A DNA stretch of 36,139 nucleotides, taken from contig VFKN01000056.1 in the NCBI GenBank assembly GCA_009885525.1, positions 1-36,139 of the forward strand, read 5' to 3'. Positions 1 through 7,336 of this stretch are shown here, piece by piece; position 1 is the stretch's first letter; each line of letters starts with the position of its first letter. The stretch is from Anaerolineaceae bacterium. Its GTDB lineage: Bacteria; Chloroflexota; Anaerolineae; Anaerolineales; Villigracilaceae. The notes under the pieces were generated by a model, which was not told the DNA's origin, made no database searches, and saw nothing but the letters and a program-made list of their open reading frames with translations. A program made the translations under genes and the position numbers.

Positions 1-107
1 GTTGAGTTCAATATCGTCAATCATGCTGGTGTTAGTTTACTCGTTTATCTTTGTTCCGGGGGGGATTCAATAATTTCCTGCTCATCCCCGATTTATTGAG
101 ATGATAC

Positions 108-118
108 CACAAATTGCG
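108..118. repeat. Left inverted repeat of the IS630 element
   Basis: The 11 bases cacaaattgcg match in reverse complement positions 1190-1200, inside the last codons of the transposase. Similarity continues with a T-run on the inner side. It is the presumed transposase-binding end. Confidence 0.6.
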
Positions 119-160
119 GTTTTAAGAAACGCGAACCGAAAGATTTGGTAATATCAGGGC

Positions 161-574
161 ATGACCAAACAATTTGACTTCAGGCCAGAAATCGTGGAAG
201 AGATCAACTATCAACGTTACAACCATCTTGTACCTTTAGTTCAACGACGTATGGACGCCATGCGTTTCAAAGCGCATGGAATGTTGCATAAGGAAATTGC
301 AGAAATAATAGGGATTGCCGAAAACACACTTCGAGATTATTTTGAACTGTACGAACAAGGTGGTATCGAGAAATTGAAAGAGATTCACTACTATCAGCCT
401 GAAAGTGAATTGAAGGAATATATTGTATCTTTGGAAGCATACTTTCGAGAGCATCCGCCAGCCACAATCAAACAAGCACAACATGAAGTGGAAGTGATTA
501 CTGGCGTTGTGCGAAGTGAGACACAAATTCGTGAATTTCTAAAAAAAAACTTGGTCTCCGTTGCCGAAAAGTAG
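161..574 (+). CDS. IS630 transposase, N-terminal part (ORF A, helix-turn-helix)
   Basis: This 137-residue product carries a winged-helix/helix-turn-helix DNA-binding region (about residues 30-75, with RFKAHGMLHKEIAEIIGI and an RDYFELYEQGGIEKL segment typical of IS630 N termini). It should bind the terminal repeats. It ends at TAG 572-574, 2 bp before ORF B opens in the -1 frame. Reading the -1 frame from the A-run at 541-549 gives KKKLGLRCRKSR leading directly into ORF B, the normal central sequence of full-length IS630 transposases. The two ORFs are therefore one transposase expressed by frameshifting, or by a recent one-base change. On its own this ORF could make a DNA-binding protein without the catalytic domain. 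Confidence 0.85.
   Translation: MTKQFDFRPEIVEEINYQRYNHLVPLVQRRMDAMRFKAHGMLHKEIAEIIGIAENTLRDYFELYEQGGIEKLKEIHYYQPESELKEYIVSLEAYFREHPPATIKQAQHEVEVITGVVRSETQIREFLKKNLVSVAEK
544..550 (+). other. -1 ribosomal frameshift site A_AAA_AAC
   Basis: In the ORF A frame the codons at 542-550 read AAA AAA AAC, which forms the slippery heptamer A AAA AAC at 544-550. A -1 slip puts the ribosome in the ORF B frame 24 bp before the ORF B ATG, with no stop in between. The heptamer pattern is an established -1 frameshift signal, and A-rich slippery sites are known in IS families including IS630. A stimulatory structure downstream was not identified by eye. Confidence 0.65.
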
Positions 575-576
575 GG

Positions 577-1209
577 ATGCTTCCTGCGAAAGCCGATCCA
601 GATCAGCAGAAAGAATTTCTGGAGAAAGAAATCCAACCTCGCTTAGATGAAGCGCGCGAGGGAAAAAGGCAGGTTCTCTTTATGGATGCAGCCCATTTTG
701 TGTTGGCGCCTTTTCTTGGCTTTCTTTGGTCAGTTATGCGTATCTTTATTCGAGCGCCATCAGGTCGTCAACGTTTCAATGTCTTGGGCGCACTCAATGC
801 AATTACGCATGAAATGGTTACGATTACCAATGATGCATACATTACTGCTCAAAGTGTGTGTGAACTACTGGAAAAGATTGCAACTCTTTATGTCGGCATA
901 CCCATCACAATTTTTCTGGATAATGCTCGCTACCAGAAATGTGCTTTGGTTATGGAAAAAGCCAAAAGTCTCAACATTGAATTGTGCTTCTTGCCAACTT
1001 ATTCGCCTAATCTCAATTTGATTGAAAGAATGTGGAAGTTTGTAAAAAAGAAATGCCTGTATTCCAAATATTATGAAAAATTCCCTGCTTTCAAAGAAGC
1101 AATTTCAAAGTGCTTGGAGGAAACCATGACTACTCACAAATCTGATCTCGATTCTTTGCTCACCTTGCGTTTTCAACTCTTTGAAAAAGCGCAATTTGTG
1201 ACCGCGTGA
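577..1209 (+). CDS. IS630 transposase, catalytic DDE part (ORF B)
   Basis: This 210-residue RNase H-fold domain carries the complete catalytic triad: D37 in LFMDAAHF, D115 in FLDNARY and E150 in NLNLIERMW. There are 34 residues between the second D and the E, the DD34E spacing of IS630. The LPTYSPNLNLIE signature is intact. The ATG at 577 is probably not the natural start, because sequence homologous to the family continues upstream in this frame to the A-run at 541-549. The product is expected as a fusion with ORF A. No premature stop is present, so the element looks functional if frameshifting works. Confidence 0.88.
   Translation: MLPAKADPDQQKEFLEKEIQPRLDEAREGKRQVLFMDAAHFVLAPFLGFLWSVMRIFIRAPSGRQRFNVLGALNAITHEMVTITNDAYITAQSVCELLEKIATLYVGIPITIFLDNARYQKCALVMEKAKSLNIELCFLPTYSPNLNLIERMWKFVKKKCLYSKYYEKFPAFKEAISKCLEETMTTHKSDLDSLLTLRFQLFEKAQFVTA
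1190..1200. repeat. Right inverted repeat of the IS630 element
   Basis: This is the reverse complement of 108-118. It overlaps the 3' end of the transposase gene, so the gene end and the IS end are under joint constraint. Confidence 0.6.
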
Positions 1210-1252
1210 GGTATACAAGCGAAAGCAGCAATTCTCATTATGAAAAATCTAT

Positions 1253-1301
1253 ATCCGTAGATTTAGCAGATTTTTCCTTTCAATCTGCTAAATCTACGGA
1301 T
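1253..1301. repeat. Perfect 20-bp hairpin just outside the IS
   Basis: The arms 1253-1272 and 1282-1301 are exact reverse complements of 20 bases around a 9-base pyrimidine loop. It lies about 40 bp after the right end of the IS. It could act as a transcription barrier, but its length and perfection suggest a small repeated palindrome. Confidence 0.7.
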
Positions 1302-1361
1302 GAAAAAAGCCATACTGAGAGTTGCTGAAGCATACTTTGGAAAGTAATCGGTAATCGGTGT

Positions 1362-1401
1362 AACAAAAATGGACTCGGTCAACAGCGAGTCCATTTTTGT
1401 T
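1362..1401. terminator. Bidirectional intrinsic terminator after kbl
   Basis: A 16-bp perfect stem (1362-1377 with 1386-1401) contains a GC-rich core, ggactcg/cgagtcc, flanked by A and T runs on both sides, with an 8-base loop. It serves kbl on the minus strand (stop at 1437) and would also stop read-through from the IS. Confidence 0.8.
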
Positions 1402-1436
1402 GTTATTAGCGAAGGAATGAAATTATTATAGACGGG

Positions 1437-2615
1437 TTAAATCACGCCCAATTTTTTACCAACATTCTTGAACGCTTCCAAACCTTTATCCAAATCATCT
1501 TTTGCGTGCGCGGCGGAGATCATCACGCGGATGCGCGCCTTGCCTTGCGGAACGGTTGGGAAACCAAGCGCCATGGCGAACACGCCCGCATCGAACAACT
1601 CGCGGCTGAATTGTTGCGCGAGCGGAGCCTCACCCAGCATCACGGGTGTAATCGGCGTTTCACTGACGCCGGTATTAAATCCGAGTGTTTTCATTTCCGC
1701 TTTGAAATATTTCGCGTTCTCCCAAAGTTTATCCACGAGTTGAGTTGAATCTTCGAGCAAGTCCACAGCCGCTAGACAAGCCGCCGCATCGGGCACAGTC
1801 ACCGCGGATGAGAACAGGAACGGGCGTCCGCGCTGACGCAGCCACTCGATGATGACCGCTTTGCCCGCGACAATTCCGCCCACCACGCCAAACGCCTTCG
1901 ACATCGTGCCGATCTCCACATCCACTTTGCCGTGCAAGCCGAAGTGATCCACAATGCCGCGCCCGCCTTTGCCGAGCACGCCTTCGCCGTGCGCATCATC
2001 CACCATCAAAAGAATATCGTATCTCTGCGCGACTTCATAAATATCGGGCAGCGGCGCAATGTCACCGTCCATGCTGAAGACGCCATCGGTCACGATCAAC
2101 GCGCGGCGATATTGACTGAGATTTGCCTTGATCTGTTCTTCCAAAGACTTCACATCATTGTGTTCATAAGGAATAATTTTTGCGCCGGACAAACGCGCGC
2201 CATCAATAATCGAAGCGTGATTCAATCGATCCGAAAAAATCACATCTTCTTTTCCAACCAGCACAGGGATGGTCGCCAGGTTCGCAGTGAAGCCGGATTG
2301 AAAAGTGATCGCAGCCTCCACGCCTTTGAATTGTGCGAGTCGTTTTTCAAGTTCAACATGCACGGTCATTGTGCCTGCAATCGAACGTACTGCGGCGGGA
2401 CCAACACCCATATCATCAATTGACTTCTTCGCTGCCGCAACCAGCGCGGGATGATTTGCCAAGCCCAAATAATTATTCGAGCAAAAGTTCAAAACTTTTT
2501 TTCCGTCCACGGTCAGCCACGCGCCTTGCGGCGAGCCGATTGTGCGGATGTTGTTATACAGTCCCTGTGATTTCAAATTGTCGATCTCTTGTTGAATCCA
2601 ATCAATCTTTGACAT
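1437..2615 (-). CDS. kbl: Glycine C-acetyltransferase (2-amino-3-ketobutyrate CoA ligase)
   Basis: This PLP enzyme of the alpha-oxoamine synthase family interconverts glycine plus acetyl-CoA and 2-amino-3-ketobutyrate plus CoA. It normally acts after threonine dehydrogenase in threonine breakdown, in the cytosol. The 392-residue length is normal for Kbl. Seen in the sequence: NHASIIDG (H133), the PLP-contacting MVDDAHGEG (D206, H209) and the Schiff-base lysine K240 in GTMSKAFG. The start is fixed by AAAGGAG seven bases upstream of the ATG. No tdh lies next to it. AONS (BioF) and related synthases share the fold; [16 protein letters not shown] and overall length favour Kbl. A strong terminator follows at 1362-1401. 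Confidence 0.9.
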   Translation of the reverse strand: MSKIDWIQQEIDNLKSQGLYNNIRTIGSPQGAWLTVDGKKVLNFCSNNYLGLANHPALVAAAKKSIDDMGVGPAAVRSIAGTMTVHVELEKRLAQFKGVEAAITFQSGFTANLATIPVLVGKEDVIFSDRLNHASIIDGARLSGAKIIPYEHNDVKSLEEQIKANLSQYRRALIVTDGVFSMDGDIAPLPDIYEVAQRYDILLMVDDAHGEGVLGKGGRGIVDHFGLHGKVDVEIGTMSKAFGVVGGIVAGKAVIIEWLRQRGRPFLFSSAVTVPDAAACLAAVDLLEDSTQLVDKLWENAKYFKAEMKTLGFNTGVSETPITPVMLGEAPLAQQFSRELFDAGVFAMALGFPTVPQGKARIRVMISAAHAKDDLDKGLEAFKNVGKKLGVI

Positions 2616-2636
2616 TTGTTTCTCCTTTAATTTATG

Positions 2637-2670
2637 AGACCTGACAGGTTTTGTAAAACCTGTCAGGTCT
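2637..2670. repeat. Palindrome agacctgacaggt...acctgtcaggtct, also a terminator
   Basis: The 16-bp arms 2637-2652 and 2655-2670 are perfect reverse complements with a 2-base turn, followed on the plus strand by TTTT. It lies between kbl and the upstream gene. The arm acctgtcaggtct recurs exactly inside lipB at 10020-10032, so this is a dispersed repeat and not just a terminator. Confidence 0.8.
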
Positions 2671-2672
2671 TT

Positions 2673-4298
2673 TTATGTTTCAATATCTGCCAGCAAACCT
2701 AATTCAGTCAACGCATCCAATACTTTGGATTCCGCTCCGCTTTTGATGATGACCGCCGTCGGGCTGAGTGCTTCACTCAAAAATTTTCCCGCTTTCGATT
2801 TACGCAACTCTTCCACAATCTCGGGTCGGGTGACTCGTAACACGGTTTGAGTCGTCACCCGCGCCTCGACCCCGTGCGCATCCCATTGCTTGAGCGCCTT
2901 CACCAACGCGGGCGGAACGCTGCCTTTTGTATATTTCACCAGCAATGCCAATAATTGTTCCGCTTTCAAGCCCTGCTGACTGGCCTGCTTCAAAGACTTC
3001 GCAGTGACGTGATATGTGTACTCATCCTGTTTTACATCATCCCATTCGCAAAATCTTGATATTTGATAACGGACTGCGCGCGAAAAATCTCTTGATATAG
3101 TGATTTTTCCATTGGAAGAAATCACCAACTTTCCTTCTTGTAACTTGTAACCCGCAACTTGTAATGCAACGCGGAACGCCGTAAACTCTTTCCCCTCCTC
3201 CGGCGCAGCCAGATCCACTTTACCAAGCCAATGCAGCATTTGAATAAAATATTTAACCAAAGCGCCGTCTACTTGATCCCAATACGCAAATCCGCGCAAA
3301 TATTGACCATCTGATTCGCGCTTGATAAACCAAGAGTCGTAATCACCCGCGGGACGTTGGAAGTCAGGGAATTTTGTTTTCAGGTCGCGCAAAAACGCGG
3401 GCAGACTCCACCACTTGTTTTGCGGAATATCCGCCACCAGATTCATCAAAAACTCGCGCGTTACTTGCGGCTGATTCTGGCGAAGCCACTCACCTTCACA
3501 GATAATCGTGGGAATTAATCGCAGTTCATCAAAGGTTTGCGATTCAAACCATGCGGCATGAAGCATTTTCAATGCATCTTCACGCGAGGCTTCGAGAAAT
3601 TTCTTCACAGATTCGGCTTGCAGTTCGTTCTTTTTTAGGATGTTGGCTGAGGACAATAATTTCTGGAGTGTCGCAGCTTGCTGCGGCTTATCCAACGGCA
3701 AGCCATTGGACTCCAGATTAATGCGCAATGCCGCAAGATAGGTTGTTGCGTCGTCCAAAATATGATCATTCGCTAGAATCTCAAACACTTTTTCAACAGG
3801 TGTTGCAGCACGGCCTAAAGATTCTTCGACCTTCTTTCCTATTTCTTCTTTTTCCCCGCCTTTCATATCTTCGCTGATCATTTCAAACATATCATCGGGG
3901 ATGTAGCCGAATTCCTGCGCGCCTTTGTCTGTATCGAAAAATGCTTTTTCAAGCAAGCCGCGATAAAAGAGAATCTCGGCAGCGGAAATGGGCTTGAGAT
4001 GCGGGTGTTCCCGATCACGGCGGGCTTCGCCCATTTCGCGGATCTCGCCGTGTTTACGGGCGAAGAGCGCCCACTCAATTTTGCCGTTGGATTGGATGAG
4101 CGCCGTCAATGCGGAGCTCGCGTTTGGCGGGAGAATCTCAATCGTTTCGCGCACCGCATCCGCGTCAAGGATGGCTGCGCAGAGTTCTTCGGAAGCCGAA
4201 TCAACATCGCGGGATTCCAATTCCAGCCCCCAGAATCCAGCTACGATGTGGAGATGTCCAAGATCATGTTTTTGAAGTGAGGCGAGAAGATCAGGCAT
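2673..4298 (-). CDS. XPB/Ssl2-type helicase-associated domain protein
   Basis: This 541-residue protein contains no Walker A or B motif, so it is not a helicase by itself. The C-terminal 100 residues (VPPALVKALKQWDAHGVEAR, then TQTVLRVTRPEIVEELR and LSPTAVIIKSG) resemble the helicase-associated (Helicase_C_3 / XPB-Ssl2 N-terminal-like) domain found in uncharacterised proteins of actinobacteria and Chloroflexota. The N-terminal 400 residues are mostly helical with no motif I recognise. A nucleic-acid or transcription/repair role is inferred from the domain only. No Shine-Dalgarno is visible; a TAGAAT box ends 6 bases before the ATG, suggesting a leaderless message. The next gene on this strand is kbl, separated by the palindrome at 2637-2670. 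Confidence 0.6.
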   Translation of the reverse strand: MPDLLASLQKHDLGHLHIVAGFWGLELESRDVDSASEELCAAILDADAVRETIEILPPNASSALTALIQSNGKIEWALFARKHGEIREMGEARRDREHPHLKPISAAEILFYRGLLEKAFFDTDKGAQEFGYIPDDMFEMISEDMKGGEKEEIGKKVEESLGRAATPVEKVFEILANDHILDDATTYLAALRINLESNGLPLDKPQQAATLQKLLSSANILKKNELQAESVKKFLEASREDALKMLHAAWFESQTFDELRLIPTIICEGEWLRQNQPQVTREFLMNLVADIPQNKWWSLPAFLRDLKTKFPDFQRPAGDYDSWFIKRESDGQYLRGFAYWDQVDGALVKYFIQMLHWLGKVDLAAPEEGKEFTAFRVALQVAGYKLQEGKLVISSNGKITISRDFSRAVRYQISRFCEWDDVKQDEYTYHVTAKSLKQASQQGLKAEQLLALLVKYTKGSVPPALVKALKQWDAHGVEARVTTQTVLRVTRPEIVEELRKSKAGKFLSEALSPTAVIIKSGAESKVLDALTELGLLADIET

Positions 4299-4304
4299 GG
4301 ATTA

Positions 4305-4310
4305 ATTCTA
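4305..4310 (-). promoter_or_regulatory. -10 box (TAGAAT) six bases before the start codon
   Basis: On the minus strand TAGAAT is followed by 6 bases and then the ATG at 4298. This puts the expected transcription start on or next to the start codon. No convincing -35 box is seen. Confidence 0.35.
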
Positions 4311-4384
4311 TCATTGTGCAAGGCTTGCGGAATTAGGTAAACGGTCTTAAGATGTGTAAATCTTAACGCCAAAAGGAGAAAGTC

Positions 4385-4882
4385 TTGAATACTTTAATGA
4401 TTGTGTTACGCTGGTTGCATATTTTTTCGGGTGTATATTGGGTCGGCGCGGGCTTGATGACGACTTTTGTTGTCAGCCCTGCGGTTGTGGCTACAGGGGA
4501 TGCGGGAAAACAGTTCATGGGTCACTTGATGACGAAGACAAAATTTCCGCTTTCAATGACAGTCGCCGCTGTGACGACTGTGGTCGCAGGCATAATTTTG
4601 TATGCGATCAACGCTCACACTCCGGGCTGGGAATCTTCAAGTACCGGAATTGCATTTGGCATTGGCGGGGTTTTTGGTATTGCAGCGCTTGTGTTCGGCA
4701 TCATGATTCCCAAATTAAATCAAGAGATGGGTAAACTTGGCGCACAAATTCAAGGCAAACCCACACCGGAACAAGCCGAAAAAATGCAATCACTCGGTAA
4801 GCGGCTTAAGACCATTTCATATACAAATGCTGCTTGTGTAATTACGGCAGTGACATTGATGGCAATTGCGCGGTTTCTGTAA
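4385..4882 (+). CDS. Four-helix membrane protein, CopD/DUF2269-like
   Basis: This 165-residue integral membrane protein has four predicted membrane segments (about residues 6-30, 52-75, 86-106 and 145-164). The N-terminal RWLHIFSGVYWVGAGL has a histidine in the first helix, the pattern of CopD/DUF2269-type proteins that may bind haem or copper. The function is unknown. The start is a TTG, chosen because AAGGAG (4373-4378) is 6 bases upstream; the next ATG, at codon 5, is less well placed. The short cytoplasmic loop before the last helix is charged (TPEQAEKMQSLGKRLK). The gene is transcribed divergently from the helicase-associated protein and ends at a strong hairpin. Confidence 0.75.
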   Translation: MNTLMIVLRWLHIFSGVYWVGAGLMTTFVVSPAVVATGDAGKQFMGHLMTKTKFPLSMTVAAVTTVVAGIILYAINAHTPGWESSSTGIAFGIGGVFGIAALVFGIMIPKLNQEMGKLGAQIQGKPTPEQAEKMQSLGKRLKTISYTNAACVITAVTLMAIARFL

Positions 4883-4889
4883 TTCTATA

Positions 4890-4930
4890 ATAAAAGAGAT
4901 GGTCACTTCATAAGTGACCATCTCTTTTAT
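4890..4930. terminator. Bidirectional terminator between convergent genes
   Basis: A 19-bp perfect stem (4890-4908 with 4912-4930) has a 3-base loop and A/T-rich ends on both sides. It separates the convergent membrane-protein and lipid-kinase genes, and its right arm ends 2 bp before the lipid-kinase stop codon. Confidence 0.85.
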
Positions 4931-4931
4931 G

Positions 4932-5855
4932 TTAACCTTTCACTACCCTCAATGCTTCCGGCAATACTTCAACGCTTATTTTTTTCAAGTTGCTTCCAAA
5001 ACTGGTGAAGACCTCGCCGTCGGCGTGGATATAAAGCGGCAAGTCGGATGTGAGCGTAAGTTTTTTGAACTCGCCCATGCGGATCTGTTCGAAGCGCATG
5101 TGTGTGCCGTTCATAAATTCCGGCACGAGGCGGAACATCATGCCGCGCGAGACTTTGTTTACGATGACATATTCCAGTTTGCCGTCATCGTGTTTTGATT
5201 CGGGGGAAAGCATAAATCCGCCGCCTTCGCGTGGACCGTTACAGAGTGTGACCATCAACGCATTGACATCCAATTGTTCTGTATCCGTTTCTATTTTCAT
5301 CTTCGCGGGATTGTGATTAAGAATAATAGTTTGAATCACCGCAGTGAGATACATCAAAAAACCTTTGACGATGGGAAGTTTATGCGAGCGGATGGTCACC
5401 ACCGCGTCAAAGCCAATGCCCAATGTATTATCAAAATATTCCTTGCGTCCATGCTCATCGGTGAGTAAAGCCATATCAACGGCTTGAACATTTTCCGCTT
5501 TGAGCATATGCGCCAGCGCGTACGCGGATTTTTGGGTAATGCCCATTGACCATGCAAAGTCATTCCCCGATCCAATGGGAACAACACCCATGATCGGGCG
5601 CTTTTCCGCGGGGACTTGCATCAGCCCGTTCATCACTTCGTGCGCTGTTCCATCTCCGCCCATTGCGATGACCATATCGCAGCCTTCTTGCGCGGCTTGC
5701 CTGGCGAGCTCGATTGCGTGCGTCGGGTAGACTGTTCCGCTCCAGGTGAGTTCACCTTTGAATTCCTGCGCGATGGGGCGCAGGTCATTGGCGGTCTTCC
5801 ACGCGCGTCCCATATCCGCCATGGGATTGAGAATGAGTTTTACTTTACGGGGCAT
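4932..5855 (-). CDS. Diacylglycerol kinase-family lipid kinase (YegS/DgkB type)
   Basis: This soluble 307-residue kinase belongs to the DAGK catalytic family and phosphorylates diacylglycerol or a related lipid with ATP. Seen in the sequence: N-terminal LILNPMADMGRAW, the nucleotide-binding GGDGT at 66-70 and PIGSGNDFAW (GSGNDF, 95-100). The C-terminal half is the usual beta-sandwich with FDNTLGIGFDA and IHADGEVF. The length is typical. GGAG lies 7 bases before the ATG. The substrate (DAG, sphingoid base or other) cannot be told from the sequence. A GAF-GGDEF gene lies 73 bp upstream on the same strand. Confidence 0.85.
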   Translation of the reverse strand: MPRKVKLILNPMADMGRAWKTANDLRPIAQEFKGELTWSGTVYPTHAIELARQAAQEGCDMVIAMGGDGTAHEVMNGLMQVPAEKRPIMGVVPIGSGNDFAWSMGITQKSAYALAHMLKAENVQAVDMALLTDEHGRKEYFDNTLGIGFDAVVTIRSHKLPIVKGFLMYLTAVIQTIILNHNPAKMKIETDTEQLDVNALMVTLCNGPREGGGFMLSPESKHDDGKLEYVIVNKVSRGMMFRLVPEFMNGTHMRFEQIRMGEFKKLTLTSDLPLYIHADGEVFTSFGSNLKKISVEVLPEALRVVKG

Positions 5856-5928
5856 GAATATCTCCTATTTATAAAAATATCCCGCAGGTTTGAAAATTCA
5901 CCAATCTGTGGATTATTTCGGGTTATGT

Positions 5929-7194
5929 TTAATTTTCCCGCGAACGGATCGCCACTACATCCAGCGGACCGGTAGATCCTCTGGCGACAACATAAGTGCC
6001 GCGATGATGTTTTTTACCTTGATACAAAGCCGCATCCGCTGCGCGTAAAAGGTCGCCTGCATTGCGGGTGTGGATCGGGTAAACGGCAATGCCAGCTGTA
6101 ATGCCCAACTTCATTTGCTTATTATTAGGGAATGAAAATTTGTAGGCTTTCATCAATTCAAGGATCTTGCGCGTGACAACCTCGGCGGTTTCCAGATCGG
6201 CATTGCGCATGACGAGGGTCAACTCATCGCCGCCGTAACGCGCGAGAAAATCCGTTTCACGCATATTATTCGCGAGGTAATTAAAAAGCGAGTAAAGGAC
6301 TTCATCGCCGATGACGTGACCAAAAGTATCATTCACGTTTTTGAATCCGTCCAAATCCATCATGACCACGGCAAATTCCGATTTCATGCGCTTTGCGTAG
6401 CGGATCTCTTCTTCCAGCCGCTCATCCAGCGCGCGGCGATTGGGCAGCCCGGTGACGCTGTCGGTGTTGGCAAGATCCTTCACAACCTTATGCAGCCGCG
6501 CATTGGATATTGCTACAGATGCCTGATCCGCCAGCAAGCCGAGCAGGCGCAACTCCGATTTTGAAAACTCGCCGATTACGGAGCGCGAGAGATTCATCAC
6601 ACCCACAATCGAATTGTTTGACTTTAGCGGAATGCTGATGATCGAACCCACCCACTCTTTGGATACATTTTTATATAAAGGACTGGCAGAGATATCTTCA
6701 ACAATAATCAGTTCCCCGCTGTTTACTGCTGAATTGGTGATCCCATTTACGCGCGGCGCGGAAAGTGGCTGGTTGACCACGCCATCTGCATTTAACGACG
6801 CGCCAAAACCCAGTTTTCCATTTGAATATAAATAGATATGCGCCGCGCGCGCTTTTTTCACCAGGCGCATTGCCTCGTTGACAACTGCATTCAAAACGGT
6901 CTGCAAATCAAGACTGGAGGTTAGATTCAAACTGAGATTTTTTAACGCGTCGAGTTCATCCGCCTGCTGCTTCACCATCGTCATTAACGAATGCTTCGAG
7001 ATGATTTCCTGCGTAAAAGTTTTGATCTGATTATTTTTTGAACGGGGGTAGGGCGATGAATCCGCGGCTTCAATTAAAGCCTGAATCAACTTCAATATCC
7101 CCTCTTTGTCCTCAGGTGGAATTGATGTATCCCGGTCTATGATCTTCCATGCTCGATTAAAAATATCGCTTCTGTCTTTACGGTCAGCGTTCAT
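5929..7194 (-). CDS. GAF-GGDEF protein, probable diguanylate cyclase
   Basis: With the ATG at 7194 the protein has 421 residues. A helical N terminus is followed by a GAF sensor domain (about 80-235) and a GGDEF domain (about 245-410) that would make cyclic di-GMP. The signature is GGDEL (321-325) instead of GGDEF/GGEEF. The RxxD product-inhibition site is present (RETD, 312-315), and DLDGFKNVNDTFGH is intact. No membrane segment is seen, so sensing is presumably cytosolic. An earlier in-frame ATG at 7239 would add 15 residues; 7194 is preferred because AAGGGA is correctly spaced before it, whereas the GAGGG before 7239 is almost touching the ATG. Confidence 0.85.
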   Translation of the reverse strand: MNADRKDRSDIFNRAWKIIDRDTSIPPEDKEGILKLIQALIEAADSSPYPRSKNNQIKTFTQEIISKHSLMTMVKQQADELDALKNLSLNLTSSLDLQTVLNAVVNEAMRLVKKARAAHIYLYSNGKLGFGASLNADGVVNQPLSAPRVNGITNSAVNSGELIIVEDISASPLYKNVSKEWVGSIISIPLKSNNSIVGVMNLSRSVIGEFSKSELRLLGLLADQASVAISNARLHKVVKDLANTDSVTGLPNRRALDERLEEEIRYAKRMKSEFAVVMMDLDGFKNVNDTFGHVIGDEVLYSLFNYLANNMRETDFLARYGGDELTLVMRNADLETAEVVTRKILELMKAYKFSFPNNKQMKLGITAGIAVYPIHTRNAGDLLRAADAALYQGKKHHRGTYVVARGSTGPLDVVAIRSREN

Positions 7195-7261
7195 TACATC
7201 CCTTTTGCTACAAACATCGAAATAACGGCCAATGGTCATGCCCTCAAATAAATATCGGGCT

Positions 7262-7267
7262 ATTATA
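7262..7267 (-). promoter_or_regulatory. -10 box TATAAT upstream of the GGDEF gene
   Basis: A consensus TATAAT on the minus strand lies in the divergent intergenic region, 22 bases before the first possible ATG (7239). The -35 region is poor. Confidence 0.4.
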
Positions 7268-7336
7268 CGACCTTTTTTATCTCAAAATCATCTGTGTTAG
7301 AATCGAAAATACATCACTTTTGTAAGAGGTTCCCCC

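Larger units (their letters stand above)
105..1213 (+). mobile_element. IS630-family insertion sequence (about 1.1 kb)
   Basis: The element contains a two-frame DDE transposase (161-1209). An 11-bp perfect inverted repeat, cacaaattgcg, lies at 108-118 and in reverse complement at 1190-1200; after one mismatch it continues with a T run. Outside it, both sides reach TACC (left 105-108; right, as GGTA, 1210-1213), consistent with the TA target duplication of IS630/Tc1 elements. The right end carries about 10 extra bases between TACC and the shared repeat, so the exact tips are uncertain. The transposase stop lies only 4 bp from the proposed right end. Length and gene content are normal for the family and nothing is disrupted, so it may still be active. 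Confidence 0.75.

Noticed and set aside
1-104. Gene fragment or minus-strand start (ATG at 24) left of the IS
   Set aside because: Only 8 codons remain before the edge and there is no Shine-Dalgarno. Apart from a G-run near 57-64 I see nothing else supportable.
1932-2423. 163-codon plus-strand frame inside kbl
   Set aside because: It is antisense to the PLP-binding core of Kbl and has no support as a protein.
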